A stretch of 64,000 nt of DNA, from positions 1,844,244 to 1,908,243 of the forward strand of contig NZ_LZNS01000001.1 of NCBI RefSeq assembly GCF_001984575.1. Direction: 5' to 3'. Position numbers and translations under genes: made by a program. Positions 37,428 through 46,917 of the stretch are shown piece by piece (the first letter of the stretch is position 1; the number at the start of each line of letters is the position of its first letter). The notes beneath the pieces are model-generated. The model was given only the letters and a program-made list of their open reading frames with translations, did not search any database and was not told the origin of the DNA. The stretch is from Streptomyces sp. MP131-18. GTDB taxonomy: Bacteria > Actinomycetota > Actinomycetes > Streptomycetales > Streptomycetaceae.

Positions 37428-38942
37428 TCAGACCGCCCTGCTGGCCTCGCTCTCCGGGAGTTCGGCGGTGAGCCGCTCCGTCATCTCGGTCACCTCGGGG
37501 ACCTGCCCGAAGACCCGCCCGGCGGTGGCCCAGGTCTTCCGCAGCCGGTTGTTCACCCGCTCCGAGCGCAGCCGCCGCGCCAGCCCCATGGCGTGGTTCG
37601 CACGGTCGGCACAGGCCTCGGCCTCGCGGCCCAGCAGGTGCACGGTGGCCATTCCGATGAGGTTGAGTGCATACGAACGCTGGTGCCCGCCGGAGGGGTC
37701 CGCGGCGCACTCCTGGGCGAACAGTTCCACCGCCTGCTCCATCAGCGGCCTGGCGCGCGAGAGGTAGGCGGGGCTGCGGCCCGCGACGTACGCGAGGTCG
37801 CGGTAGGAGTGGGCGTTCTCCGCGAACAGCTCGGCCTCGGAGAAGAAGCCGATCCAGTCCGGGTCCTGGTCGCCGCGGCCGGTCTCGGCGAACGCGTCCT
37901 CCGCCATCCGGACCGCGCGGTGGCACTTGGGCGGCTGGCCCAGGGTGGCGTACGCCCTGGCCTCGAGCGCGTACAGCATCGCCTGGGTGCGGGGCGTGGC
38001 CCGCTCCCTGCTGCCGTACTGGGCCAGGTGGATCAGCTCGAGCGCGTCCTCGCCGCGCCCGAGGTGGATCATCTGCCGGCTCATCTTCGACAGGACGTAT
38101 GCCCCGAGCGGCCGGTCCTCCGCCTCCTTGGCGGCGTGCAGCGCGAGCACGAAGTACTTCTGCGCGGTGGGCTGGAGCCCGATGTCGTAACTCATCCAGC
38201 CCGCCAGCTCGGACAGCTCGGCCGTGATGCGGAACAGCCTGCGGCGGACCGTTTCGCCTTGGGCTTCCTGGAGCAGGTCGGTGACCTCGTGCAGCTGGCC
38301 GACGACCGCCTTGCGCCGCAGCCCGCCGCCGCACTGTGCGTCCCAGCGCCGGAACTGGGAGGTCGACGCCTCCAGTTGGGACAGCTCGGGCTCGGAGAGC
38401 CCCGCCATCCGCCGTCCGGCGGCGCGCTCCTGGGGCCGCAGTGACGTCAACCGCGCCTCCGCGGTGTCCGGAGCGCCCGGGGTCGGCACCAGCCAGCGCT
38501 GCATGGGCTCTATCAGGGCGGGCCCCGCCGACATCGTCAGCGAGGTGCCGAGGAAGCCGCGGCGGCCGAGCATCAGGTCGCTGCGGGAGAACTCGTTGAT
38601 CAGCGCGACCGTCTGGGGCCCGGCCCAGGGCAGGTCGATCCCCGAGACGGCGGCCGATGTCGGCGCCGAGCGCAGCCCGAGGTCCTCGATGCCGACGACA
38701 CAGCCGAACCGTTCGGAGAACAGCTCCGAGAGGATGCGCGGGATCGGCTCGCGCGGCTGCTCGCCATCCAGCCAGCGGCGCACCCGGGAGGTGTCCGTGC
38801 TGATGTGATGCGCGCCGAGCTGGCGGGCGCGCCGATTGACCTGGCGGGCCAGCTCGCCCTTCGACCAGCCGCTTCGCCGGAACCACGACTCCAGCCGTTC
38901 GTTCGGCCGCCTGACAGAGGTACCGCTGCCGTTGCCGTCCAC
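37428..38942 (-). CDS. nsdA: Negative regulator of sporulation and antibiotic production NsdA
   Basis: A 504-residue protein matching NsdA of S. coelicolor (SCO5582), whose loss raises antibiotic production and sporulation. The N-terminal part is a helix-turn-helix-like segment (WFRRSGWSKGELARQVNRRARQLGAHHISTDTSRVRRWL), continuing to EPIPRILSELFSERFG. The rest is helical and tetratricopeptide-like, with alanine-rich helices from about residue 200. GTG 38942 is the start used. The gene lies alone between amtB and a divergent prim-pol-like gene. Confidence 0.9.
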   Translation of the reverse strand: MDGNGSGTSVRRPNERLESWFRRSGWSKGELARQVNRRARQLGAHHISTDTSRVRRWLDGEQPREPIPRILSELFSERFGCVVGIEDLGLRSAPTSAAVSGIDLPWAGPQTVALINEFSRSDLMLGRRGFLGTSLTMSAGPALIEPMQRWLVPTPGAPDTAEARLTSLRPQERAAGRRMAGLSEPELSQLEASTSQFRRWDAQCGGGLRRKAVVGQLHEVTDLLQEAQGETVRRRLFRITAELSELAGWMSYDIGLQPTAQKYFVLALHAAKEAEDRPLGAYVLSKMSRQMIHLGRGEDALELIHLAQYGSRERATPRTQAMLYALEARAYATLGQPPKCHRAVRMAEDAFAETGRGDQDPDWIGFFSEAELFAENAHSYRDLAYVAGRSPAYLSRARPLMEQAVELFAQECAADPSGGHQRSYALNLIGMATVHLLGREAEACADRANHAMGLARRLRSERVNNRLRKTWATAGRVFGQVPEVTEMTERLTAELPESEASRAV

Positions 38943-39251
38943 AGTTACGCCCCCAATCCCGGGAGTTGGCCTGGCATACGAAGTGACGGAGGTCTGTTGA
39001 CACCGCGTCTACGAATGCACCGAAAGTAATCCTACGATCACCGGCATGGCGAGGGGGGCACCCGCAATCGCCACCATTCGCCACCCCTTCGCGTGAACAC
39101 TTCTGCCCGCCGCGCACGCTTCACTAGTGCGCGCGATGTTCGAAACCGGATGAGCTGAAGCACGCCGGGGGCGCACGCAGACGCGCGCACCCCCCTTCAC
39201 GCTCGGTGCCAGGTCCGTAACCATCGGCGGAGCCGACCAGTTGGAGAGTGT
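38943..39251. promoter_or_regulatory. Divergent intergenic region nsdA / prim-pol-like gene
   Basis: This 309-base spacer is noticeably AT-richer than its surroundings and must hold two divergent promoters. A rightward TTGACA occurs at 38997-39002, but no good -10 lies at the right distance. I see no gene or clear operator. The rightward gene is preceded by a weak GGAGAG site near 39242. Confidence 0.4.
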
Positions 39252-39974
39252 ATGGGTTTCACGATCGTCGGCATGCGGGAGATCCGGGAGCTGCGGCTGG
39301 CCGCCAGGCGGCCCGGGCGACCGGACCGGGCGCCCGCCGCCACGGCCGTGGCGGAGTACACCGGTCTGTGGGGCTGGGACGTGGTCCCCGGCGCGCGCGC
39401 CAGGCGCGGCCCGGGACCGCACGGACGCGTCACCTGTTCCTGCGGCGACCGCGACTGCGCCGCCCCCGGCGCACACCCCCTCGCGCCGGAGCGCACCGTC
39501 CCCGCGGGCGCCACCCTGGACCAGGCCGCACAGGCCTGGGCGCGCACGCCCGGCGCGGCCGTGCTGCTGCCGGCGGGCGGCAGCTTCGACGTGCTGGAGA
39601 TCCCCGAGACCGCCGCCCGGTGCGCGCTCCCCCGGCTGGAGCGCATGAACATCCCTCTCGGCCCCGTCGCCCTGGCGCCGCACGGGCGGGCATGGTTCCT
39701 CGTGGCGCCGGACGCCGCGGCCGGCCTGCCGCAGCTGCTGTACCGCCTCGGCTGGGACGGCGCCCAGCTGAATCTGCGCGCCCTGGGCGCGGGCCGCCAC
39801 ATCACCGCGCCCCCCTCGGACCACGCGGGTCTCGGCCCCGTGCGCTGGCTGCGCGCGCCCGGCCTGGAGACGGCCGTGTCACCGCCCCCGGCCAGGCTGC
39901 TGCTCGGCACCCTGGCCTACGCCTGCCACCGGACCGGCCCTCCGGCAGCCGGGGCCGGCCGCGGCTCGGGCTGA
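39252..39974 (+). CDS. Bifunctional primase/polymerase (prim-pol) domain-like protein, catalytic acids doubtful
   Basis: A 240-residue protein of the actinobacterial prim-pol-like family (S. coelicolor SCO5581 by position). The cysteine cluster CSCGDRDC followed by PGAHP matches the N-terminal metal-binding part of these proteins. Where an active primase-polymerase has a DxD pair, this one has FDVLEIPE, so catalysis is doubtful (inference). No helicase or plasmid partner is nearby. The start at ATG 39252 fits the weak GGAGAG site upstream. The role is unknown, but the family is conserved beside nsdA and ftsY in Streptomyces. Confidence 0.75.
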   Translation: MGFTIVGMREIRELRLAARRPGRPDRAPAATAVAEYTGLWGWDVVPGARARRGPGPHGRVTCSCGDRDCAAPGAHPLAPERTVPAGATLDQAAQAWARTPGAAVLLPAGGSFDVLEIPETAARCALPRLERMNIPLGPVALAPHGRAWFLVAPDAAAGLPQLLYRLGWDGAQLNLRALGAGRHITAPPSDHAGLGPVRWLRAPGLETAVSPPPARLLLGTLAYACHRTGPPAAGAGRGSG

Positions 39975-40035
39975 CGCGCGGCCGGGCGCCCGGGCCTCGG
40001 CCGACCCAGGCCCAGGCTCACGCTCGGACCTCGGC

Positions 40036-41232
40036 TCAGGCGAGGAGCGCGTCCACGAACGCCTCGGGCTCGAACGGCGCCAGGTCGTCCGCCCCCTCGC
40101 CGAGCCCGACCAGCTTGACGGGCACGCCCAGCTCACGCTGAACGGCGACCACGATGCCGCCCTTGGCGGTGCCGTCGAGCTTTGTCAGCGCAATGCCGGT
40201 GACGTCGACGACCTGCGCGAAGACCTTCGCCTGCGTCAGGCCGTTCTGCCCCGTGGTGGCATCGAGGACGAGCAGTACCTCGTTCACCGGGCCGTGCTTC
40301 TCCACGACGCGCTTGACCTTGCCCAGCTCGTCCATCAGCCCGGCCTTCGTGTGCAGCCGGCCCGCGGTGTCCACGAGCACCACGTCGGCCCCCTGGGTGA
40401 TGCCCTCCTTGACGGCGTCGAACGCGACCGAGGCCGGGTCGCCGCCCTCGGGCCCGCGCACGGTGCGGGCGCCGACCCGTGTCCCCCAGGTCTGGAGCTG
40501 GTCGGCGGCCGCCGCCCTGAAGGTGTCGGCCGCGCCGAGCACCACCGAATGGCCCTCGGCGACCAGGACGCGGGCCAGCTTGCCCGTGGTGGTGGTCTTG
40601 CCGGTGCCGTTGACGCCGACGACCAGGACGACTGCCGGGCGCTCCTCGCCCTCCGGGGACACCCCGCCCTCGGTGTGCACGGTGCGGTCCAGGTCGGTGC
40701 CGATCTGGGCCAGCAGCTCCTCGCGCAGCAGGTCCCGCAGCTCGTCGGGGCTGCGGGTGCCGAGCACCAGGACCCGTTCGCGCAGCCGCTCGACCAGCTC
40801 GACGGTGGGGGCCGGGCCCACATCCGCCGAGATCAGCGTGGCCTCGATCTCCTCCCAGGTGTCCTCGTCCAGCCGCTCCCGCGACAGCAGGGTGAGCAGG
40901 CCGCGTCCCAGCGAGGTCTGCGACCTGGCGAGCCGGGCGCGCAGCCGGACCATCCGGCCCGCGGCCGGCTCCGGCACCTCGATCTCCGGGGCCGGGGGCG
41001 CGGGCGGTGCCTCGGGTCCTGGGAGGGTGATCTCCTCGACGGTGCGGCGCTCCTCCTCGGTCACGGGGGGCGCGGCGTCGTCGCCGACCTGCGGTTCGCC
41101 GGGGGGCGCCGGCCTGGCCGCCGGCCGGTCGTCCGGCGGGGGCGCCTGCTTCCTGCGGCTGGTGACGACGAGCCCGCTGATCACGGCAACCGCGACCACG
41201 GCGATGATGACGACAAGGATCAGAATGTCCAT
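40036..41232 (-). CDS. ftsY: Signal recognition particle receptor FtsY
   Basis: A 398-residue SRP receptor GTPase. The first 22 residues (MDILILVVIIAVVAVAVISGLV) are a membrane segment, which most bacterial FtsY proteins lack but actinobacterial ones often have. An acidic, proline-rich linker follows to about residue 90, then the N domain. The G domain shows VVGVNGTGKTTTTGKLA, DTFRAAAADQL, DTAGRLHTKAGLMDEL and TKLDGTAKGG. It partners Ffh (31.3-32.9 kb) for co-translational export. Confidence 0.95.
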   Translation of the reverse strand: MDILILVVIIAVVAVAVISGLVVTSRRKQAPPPDDRPAARPAPPGEPQVGDDAAPPVTEEERRTVEEITLPGPEAPPAPPAPEIEVPEPAAGRMVRLRARLARSQTSLGRGLLTLLSRERLDEDTWEEIEATLISADVGPAPTVELVERLRERVLVLGTRSPDELRDLLREELLAQIGTDLDRTVHTEGGVSPEGEERPAVVLVVGVNGTGKTTTTGKLARVLVAEGHSVVLGAADTFRAAAADQLQTWGTRVGARTVRGPEGGDPASVAFDAVKEGITQGADVVLVDTAGRLHTKAGLMDELGKVKRVVEKHGPVNEVLLVLDATTGQNGLTQAKVFAQVVDVTGIALTKLDGTAKGGIVVAVQRELGVPVKLVGLGEGADDLAPFEPEAFVDALLA

Positions 41233-41301
41233 CGGTTCCCTTGGTGGACCTGGCGGAGGGGCAACGGCTCCTAACGTACCGCCGTCCCGTTCCGGCCCCT
41301 G

Positions 41302-42726
41302 CTATCCCATCTCCTCCAGCCTCTTGCCCTTCGTCTCCGGCACGAAGGCCAGCAGGAACGGGATCGAGAGAAGGGCGAAGCAGGTGTAGATCACGTAGGC
41401 GCCCGAGAGGTTCCACTCCGAGAGGGTCGGGAAGCTCTGGGTGATGGCCCAGTTGGCGATCCACTGCGCGGACGCGGCGACGCCGAGCGCGGCGGCCCTG
41501 ATGCGGCCGGGGAACATCTCACCGAGCAACACCCACACCACCACGCCCCATGAGAGCGCGAAGAAGAGCACGAAGCCGTGCGCGCCGATCAGCGCGACCA
41601 CGCCCTGCGCGTCGGGCAGCCGGATGTCCTCGCCCGTGCCTTCCTTGAAGGAGAACGCCCACGCCGTCAGGCCGAGCGATACGGCCATGCCGATGGAACC
41701 GATGAGGGCGAGGGCCTTGCGGCCGATCCGGTCCACGAAGAGCATCGCGATCACGGTGCCGACGATGTTGATGATGGACGTGGTGAAGGAGTAGAAGAAC
41801 GAGTCGCCCGGGTCGATGCCGACGGACTGCCAGAGCGAGTTCGAGTAGTAGAAGATCACGTTGATGCCGACGAGTTGCTGGAAGACCGAGAGGCCGATCC
41901 CGATCCAGACGATGGGCAGCAGCCCGGCCCGGCCGCCGATCAGGTCGCGCCAGTTCGTCTTGCGCTCGCTGTGGATCTTCTCGTCGATCTCGGCCACCCG
42001 GGCATCCAGGTCGGTGCCCTTGGCCTCGACATCGGCGAGCACACGCTTGGCCTCCTCGGCCTGCCCGCTGGCGACCAGGTGGCGCGGCGACTCCGGGATG
42101 CCGAAGGTCATCAGCCCGTAGAGCAACGCCGGCAGCGCCTCCACGCCGAGCATGATCTGCCACGCCTCCAGGCCGAGCAGCGCACCACGCTGGTCCCCGT
42201 CGGCGAGGGTGACCAGACCCCAGTTGACCAGCTGGGACACGGCGATCCCCAGCACGATCGCGGCCTGCTGGAACGAGGCGAGCCGGCCGCGGTACTCGGG
42301 CGGCGAGACCTCGGCGATGTAGGCGGGGGCGATGACGGAGGCCATGCCGATCGCGACTCCGCCGAGGGTGCGCCAGAAGGCCAGGTCCCACACGGAGAAC
42401 GGCAGCATCGATCCGATGCCGCTGACCAGGAACAGCACGGCGGCGATCTGCATGACGCGGATGCGTCCGAGGCGGTCGGCGAGCCGCCCGGCGACGACCG
42501 CGCCGAGCGCCGCGCCGAGCAGGGCGATGGCAACCACGGTGCCGAGACGCCCCGAGGAGACGTCGAACTTTCCGCGGATGCCCTCGACCGCTCCGTTGAT
42601 GACGGCGCTGTCGTAGCCGAAGAGGAAGCCACCGAGCGCCGCGGTGGCGGCAATGTAGATCACGTAGCTGAGGTGGGGCGGGCGCTTGTCCCGCTCGCCC
42701 GTACCCGCATGCGCGGAACTGGTCAC
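41302..42726 (-). CDS. glcP: Major facilitator sugar:proton symporter, glucose permease GlcP-like
   Basis: A 474-residue MFS transporter of the sugar porter family with twelve hydrophobic segments. The signatures GRLADRLGRIRV, PESPRHL after the sixth segment, DRIGRKALAL and the C-terminal PETKGKRLEEM are all present, and QQLVGINVIFYYSNSLW matches glucose/xylose-binding positions. In S. coelicolor the orthologous locus (SCO5578, glcP1) is the main glucose permease, so glucose is inferred. The start is GTG 42726, behind GGGAG. The gene lies alone between ftsY and smc. Confidence 0.85.
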   Translation of the reverse strand: MTSSAHAGTGERDKRPPHLSYVIYIAATAALGGFLFGYDSAVINGAVEGIRGKFDVSSGRLGTVVAIALLGAALGAVVAGRLADRLGRIRVMQIAAVLFLVSGIGSMLPFSVWDLAFWRTLGGVAIGMASVIAPAYIAEVSPPEYRGRLASFQQAAIVLGIAVSQLVNWGLVTLADGDQRGALLGLEAWQIMLGVEALPALLYGLMTFGIPESPRHLVASGQAEEAKRVLADVEAKGTDLDARVAEIDEKIHSERKTNWRDLIGGRAGLLPIVWIGIGLSVFQQLVGINVIFYYSNSLWQSVGIDPGDSFFYSFTTSIINIVGTVIAMLFVDRIGRKALALIGSIGMAVSLGLTAWAFSFKEGTGEDIRLPDAQGVVALIGAHGFVLFFALSWGVVVWVLLGEMFPGRIRAAALGVAASAQWIANWAITQSFPTLSEWNLSGAYVIYTCFALLSIPFLLAFVPETKGKRLEEMG

Positions 42727-42939
42727 GTTGTTCTCCCGGGTGTCCGGCGGCAGTGCCGGACTACGAGTGCTCGCACGGCCGGTCGGTACACCTGCCGCGC
42801 CCGTGCCACCGGTGAACCCAGAAGTGGCCCTGTCGAGGGTAGGGCGCCACTTCTTCAAGTCAAATCAGGAGAGAAGGGGCGCAGCACCGAGAAACGCGCA
42901 TGGGACCGTTCGAGGAGTGAAGGCGCCCGGGCGGTGGTG

Positions 42940-45900
42940 TCAGGCGGAGAGACGCTGGCTGATGACCTTCGAGACGCCGTCGCCCTGCATGGAGACGCCG
43001 TACAGCGCGTCGGCGACCTCCATCGTCCGCTTCTGGTGCGTGATCACGATGAGCTGGGAGCTGTCCTTCAGCTCCTCCATGATCCGGATGAGCCGCTGGA
43101 GGTTCGTGTCGTCCAGCGCGGCCTCCACCTCGTCCATGACGTAGAACGGGCTCGGCCTGGCCTTGAAGATCGAGACCAGCAGGGCCACCGCCGTCAGCGA
43201 GCGCTCGCCGCCGGAGAGCAGCGAGAGCCGCTTCACCTTCTTGCCCGGCGGCCTCGCCTCCACATCCACGCCGGTGGTCAGCATGTCCGACGGGTCGGTG
43301 AGCAGCAGCCGCCCCTCACCCCCCGGGAAGAGGCGGGAGAAGACGCCCTCGAATTCGCGCGCCGTGTCGTGGTAGGCGGCGGTGAACACCTGTTCCACCC
43401 GCTCGTCCACCTCCTTCACCACCTGGAGCAGGTCGGCGCGCGTCTTCTTCAGGTCTTCGAGCTGCTCACTGAGGAACTGGTGGCGCTCCTCCAGGGCCGC
43501 GAACTCCTCCAGGGCCAGCGGGTTGACCTTGCCCAGCTGCTTGTAGGCCCGTTCGGCCGCGCGCAGCCGCTTCTCCTGCTCGGCCCTGACGAACGGGCGG
43601 GACGCCTCGCCCTCCGCCCCCGCCCCGTCCGCGCCCGCCCCCTCCGCGGGCTCCTCGCCCTCGGCGGGCGGCGACGGCGGCACCGGCTGGTCTGGCCCGT
43701 ACTCACGGACCAGCACCTCGGGTTCGACGCCGAGCTCCTCCAGGGCCCGCCCCTCCAACTGCTCGATGCGCAGGCGCTTCTCCGCGCCCAGCACCTCGCC
43801 GCGGTGCACGAAGTCGGTCAGCTTGTCCAGCTCCTCCTTCAGCTCCCGCCCCGCGTTCCGCTCGGCGGCCAGCGCCTGTTCCCGTTCCGCCTTGGCCCGT
43901 TCGGCCGACTCCCGTTCCGCGACCGCACGTTCCAGTGAGACCTCGACGTGGGCGAGCAGCTGCCTGGCGCCCGAGGCCACCGCGGCGGCCACCTCGCCCT
44001 CGTGCCGCATCCGGGCGCGCCGCCGCTCGGCGCGCGCCCGCGTCTCGCGCTCGGCGCGTGCGGCGCGGTCCAGGGAGTCGGCCCGGCCGGAGAGCCCCTT
44101 GACCCGCTCCTCGTGCGTGCGGACCTGAAGTCTGGCCTCCATCTCCGTCTGCCGGGCATTCGCGCCGTCCGCGGCCAGCCGGTCCCTGACCGTGGTGTCC
44201 GGCTCCTCCTCCCCCTCGGCCGCCTCCTCGGCGACCGCGAGCCGCTCGGCCAGCTCCTCCGCCTGTTCCGTGGCGCGCGCCAGCTCCTCCCTGGCCCGCT
44301 CCACCGCGGCCTCGGCGCGTTCCGCCTCGCCCGCCGCTCCCCTGGCCTGACCGGCCAGGCGGCCCAGGTCCTGCGCGACCTTCGACTTGGCCCGCTCGGC
44401 CGCGCTGCGCCGCTGCGCCAGCTCCTCCACCGCGGCGGCGCACGCCGTGCGCCGCCGCGCCGCCTCCTGCTGGGCCGCGCCGAGCGCCTCGGCCCGCTCC
44501 GCCAGGCGGCGCAGCTCCGCCGCCGCCTCGTCGACGGACGCCTGGACTTCGAGCAGGCTCGGCGCGCCGGCCGAACCGCCCTGGGCGAGGTGCGCGGACA
44601 GCAGGTCTCCGTCCGCGGTGACGGCGGTCAGCCGCGGGTACGCGGCCACCAGTTCCCTCGCGTCGTCCAGGGTGCCGACCACGACGACGTTCCGCAGCAG
44701 GCGGCGCACGGCGGGCAGCAGGGTCTCCGGCCCGTGCACCAGCTCGGCGGCCGGGGCCCGGCCCTCACCCGCGGCGAACTGCGGGGGCTCCCCCGGCTCC
44801 TCGGGGGCGCCCCCGAGGAGGAGGGCGGCGCGGCCCGCGTCGTCCTTGCGCAGCATGCGCAGGGCGTCGACCGCGGCGGCTGGCCCCTCGACGGCGACCG
44901 CGTCGGCGGCCGCGCCGAGCGCGGCGGCGACGGGAACCTCGTGGCCGGGGACGACGGTCAGCAGTTCCGCGGCAGGCCCGAGCAGCCCGGTGAGCCGGTC
45001 CGCGGCGGCGAGCAGCGCCCCCGACCCGTCCTTGCGGCGCAGCCCCGGCGCGAGCGCGTCGTGTCGCGCGGAGACCGCTGCCCGTTCCCGCTCGGTCGCG
45101 GTGACGGCCTCGCGCGCCTCGGCGAGCGCGGCCTCCGCGGCGGCCAGCTCGCCCTTGGCCGCTTCGTGCTCCCCGGCCAGCTCGGAGTCGTCGGCATCCA
45201 GCCCATCCACCTCGGCCCGCAGCGCCTCGTACTCCTCCTGGGCCTTGGTGGCACGGGCCAGCGCCTCGTCCCTGGCCGCGGCGAGGCGGTCGATCTGCGT
45301 CTGGGCGGAAGCGGCCCTGCTGCGGGCGGCGTTCGCCTGGCCGTGCAGGCGGGCCAGGCCCTCGCGGCGGTCGGCGAGGGCGCGGGCCACGTCCTTCAGG
45401 CGCCGTTCCTCCCCGGCCAGCCGGCGTTCGAGCTCGGCACGGTGGTCGACGGTGTCCTCCAGGGCGCGCCCCGCCGCTTCGAGCGCCGCGGTCAGCTCGG
45501 CCTCCTGTTCGCGGATGCGCGCGGCCTCGCGTTCCATGTCCTCCGGGTCGCGGCCGCGGCGTTCCTCCGGGACCTGGGCGCGGGAGGAGGCGACCCGCGC
45601 GTCGGCAAGGCTGACGGTGCCGCGGACGCGCTCGGCCAGTTGTGACAGCTCGTACCAGGTCGCCTGGGAGCGCTGGAGGCGCGGGGCGAGTGTCCGTACC
45701 TCCTGCTCAAGCTCCGACTCCCGGCGCATGGCCTCCTTCAGGCGCCCTTCGGCCGCCTCTTTGCGCTCCTTCAGGGCCGCCTCGTCGGCGACCTCGGCGC
45801 GGAGCGCGGCACGCTGGGTGACCAGGTCGTCGGCGAGCAGCCGCAGCCGCGCGTCCCGCAGGTCGGCCTGGATGACGGCCGCCCTCCTGGCGACCGCGGC

Positions 45901-46524
45901 CTGCCGTCCGAGTGGCTTGAGCTGCCGTCTCAACTCGTCGGTGAGATCCTGGACGCGGGCCAGATTGGCCTGCATGGCGTCCAGTTTGCGCAGCGCCTTC
46001 TCCTTGCGCTTGCGGTGTTTCAGAACGCCGGCGGCCTCTTCGATGAACGCGCGGCGGCCGGTGGGGTCGGCGTGCAGCACCGAATCGAGCTGACCCTGTC
46101 CCACGATGACGTGCATCTCGCGTCCGATACCGGAGTCGGAGAGCAGATCCTGCACATCAAGCAGACGGCAGGTGTCGCCGTTGATCTGGTATTCGCTGCC
46201 GCCGTTGCGGAACATCGTCCGCGTAATGGTGACCTCGCTGTAGTCGATGGGAAGTGCACCATCGGCGTTGTCAATGGTCAGGGACACCTCGGCCCTGCCG
46301 AGCGGCGGGCGGCCGGTCGTCCCGGCGAAAATGACGTCCTCCATCTTGCCGCCGCGCAGCGACTTGGCGCCCTGCTCCCCCATGACCCACGAAAGAGCGT
46401 CCACCACATTGGATTTACCCGACCCGTTCGGGCCGACCACGCAGGTGATACCGGGCTCGAAGCGCAGCGTCGTGGCGGAGGCGAAGGACTTGAACCCGCG
46501 CAGGGTCAGGCTCTTGAGGTGCAC
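42940..46524 (-). CDS. smc: Chromosome segregation protein Smc
   Basis: A 1194-residue structural maintenance of chromosomes ATPase. Walker A is GPNGSGKSN (31-39), the Q-loop/ATP region continues EQGAKSLRGGKMEDVIFAG, and the hinge lies near the middle around 520-640. Long coiled coils rich in E, A and R flank it. The C-terminal head has LLSGGERSLTAVALL and PFYVMDEVEAALDD. GTG 46524 (VHLKSLTLRGFKSF) is chosen as the family-typical start. It organises the chromosome with ScpAB, which are not in this window. Confidence 0.95.
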   Translation of the reverse strand: MHLKSLTLRGFKSFASATTLRFEPGITCVVGPNGSGKSNVVDALSWVMGEQGAKSLRGGKMEDVIFAGTTGRPPLGRAEVSLTIDNADGALPIDYSEVTITRTMFRNGGSEYQINGDTCRLLDVQDLLSDSGIGREMHVIVGQGQLDSVLHADPTGRRAFIEEAAGVLKHRKRKEKALRKLDAMQANLARVQDLTDELRRQLKPLGRQAAVARRAAVIQADLRDARLRLLADDLVTQRAALRAEVADEAALKERKEAAEGRLKEAMRRESELEQEVRTLAPRLQRSQATWYELSQLAERVRGTVSLADARVASSRAQVPEERRGRDPEDMEREAARIREQEAELTAALEAAGRALEDTVDHRAELERRLAGEERRLKDVARALADRREGLARLHGQANAARSRAASAQTQIDRLAAARDEALARATKAQEEYEALRAEVDGLDADDSELAGEHEAAKGELAAAEAALAEAREAVTATERERAAVSARHDALAPGLRRKDGSGALLAAADRLTGLLGPAAELLTVVPGHEVPVAAALGAAADAVAVEGPAAAVDALRMLRKDDAGRAALLLGGAPEEPGEPPQFAAGEGRAPAAELVHGPETLLPAVRRLLRNVVVVGTLDDARELVAAYPRLTAVTADGDLLSAHLAQGGSAGAPSLLEVQASVDEAAAELRRLAERAEALGAAQQEAARRRTACAAAVEELAQRRSAAERAKSKVAQDLGRLAGQARGAAGEAERAEAAVERAREELARATEQAEELAERLAVAEEAAEGEEEPDTTVRDRLAADGANARQTEMEARLQVRTHEERVKGLSGRADSLDRAARAERETRARAERRRARMRHEGEVAAAVASGARQLLAHVEVSLERAVAERESAERAKAEREQALAAERNAGRELKEELDKLTDFVHRGEVLGAEKRLRIEQLEGRALEELGVEPEVLVREYGPDQPVPPSPPAEGEEPAEGAGADGAGAEGEASRPFVRAEQEKRLRAAERAYKQLGKVNPLALEEFAALEERHQFLSEQLEDLKKTRADLLQVVKEVDERVEQVFTAAYHDTAREFEGVFSRLFPGGEGRLLLTDPSDMLTTGVDVEARPPGKKVKRLSLLSGGERSLTAVALLVSIFKARPSPFYVMDEVEAALDDTNLQRLIRIMEELKDSSQLIVITHQKRTMEVADALYGVSMQGDGVSKVISQRLSA

Positions 46525-46710
46525 GCCGTGCGACTTTACCCGGCGCTCCTCGGCAATTCGCCGTTTCGACGCGGGGGATGCAGGGCACATCAGTCAGTAA
46601 GCCACGCAGGGGTGGTAGGGACCCCCGCACATGACGAAGGGACGCCGAAGCGTCCCTCGCATTAACTCCGCAGGCGGGAGCCCTCTCGGGGTCTGCCCTC
46701 TTCATTGAGG

Positions 46711-46917
46711 TCAGGTAAGGGCGGGCTCCCCCTTGGACACGTCGATGCCGTCGAGCAACGAGTCGCCGTGACGAGCGGCGGCGGCGAGCGCGTCGTTCTC
46801 CGCCTGGACCCGGATGAGCTGGGTCTCCAGGTCCTGTACGCGCTGCTGTAGCCGTCGCATCTCGGCGAGGACTCGGGGGTCGGAGCCGCCGACGTGACCG
46901 AGAAGCGCCTTTGCCAT
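46711..46917 (-). CDS. Small coiled-coil protein upstream of smc
   Basis: A 68-residue protein. After a conserved-looking start (MAKALLGHVGGSDPRVLAEM) it forms a heptad-like helix, RRLQQRVQDLETQLIRVQAENDALAAA, then DSLLDGIDVSKGEPALT. The helical part should form a two-stranded coiled coil. From memory a similar small gene sits beside smc in other Streptomyces. No function is known to me; proximity and coiled coil suggest a chromosome- or division-related role only by inference. The ATG at 46917 is plausible, with GGAGGACC upstream. Confidence 0.7.
   Translation of the reverse strand: MAKALLGHVGGSDPRVLAEMRRLQQRVQDLETQLIRVQAENDALAAAARHGDSLLDGIDVSKGEPALT

Noticed and set aside
38997..39025. A sigma-70-type promoter at TTGACA
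   Set aside because: No -10 element lies at 16-18 bases; the best AT-rich hexamer is 22 bases away.
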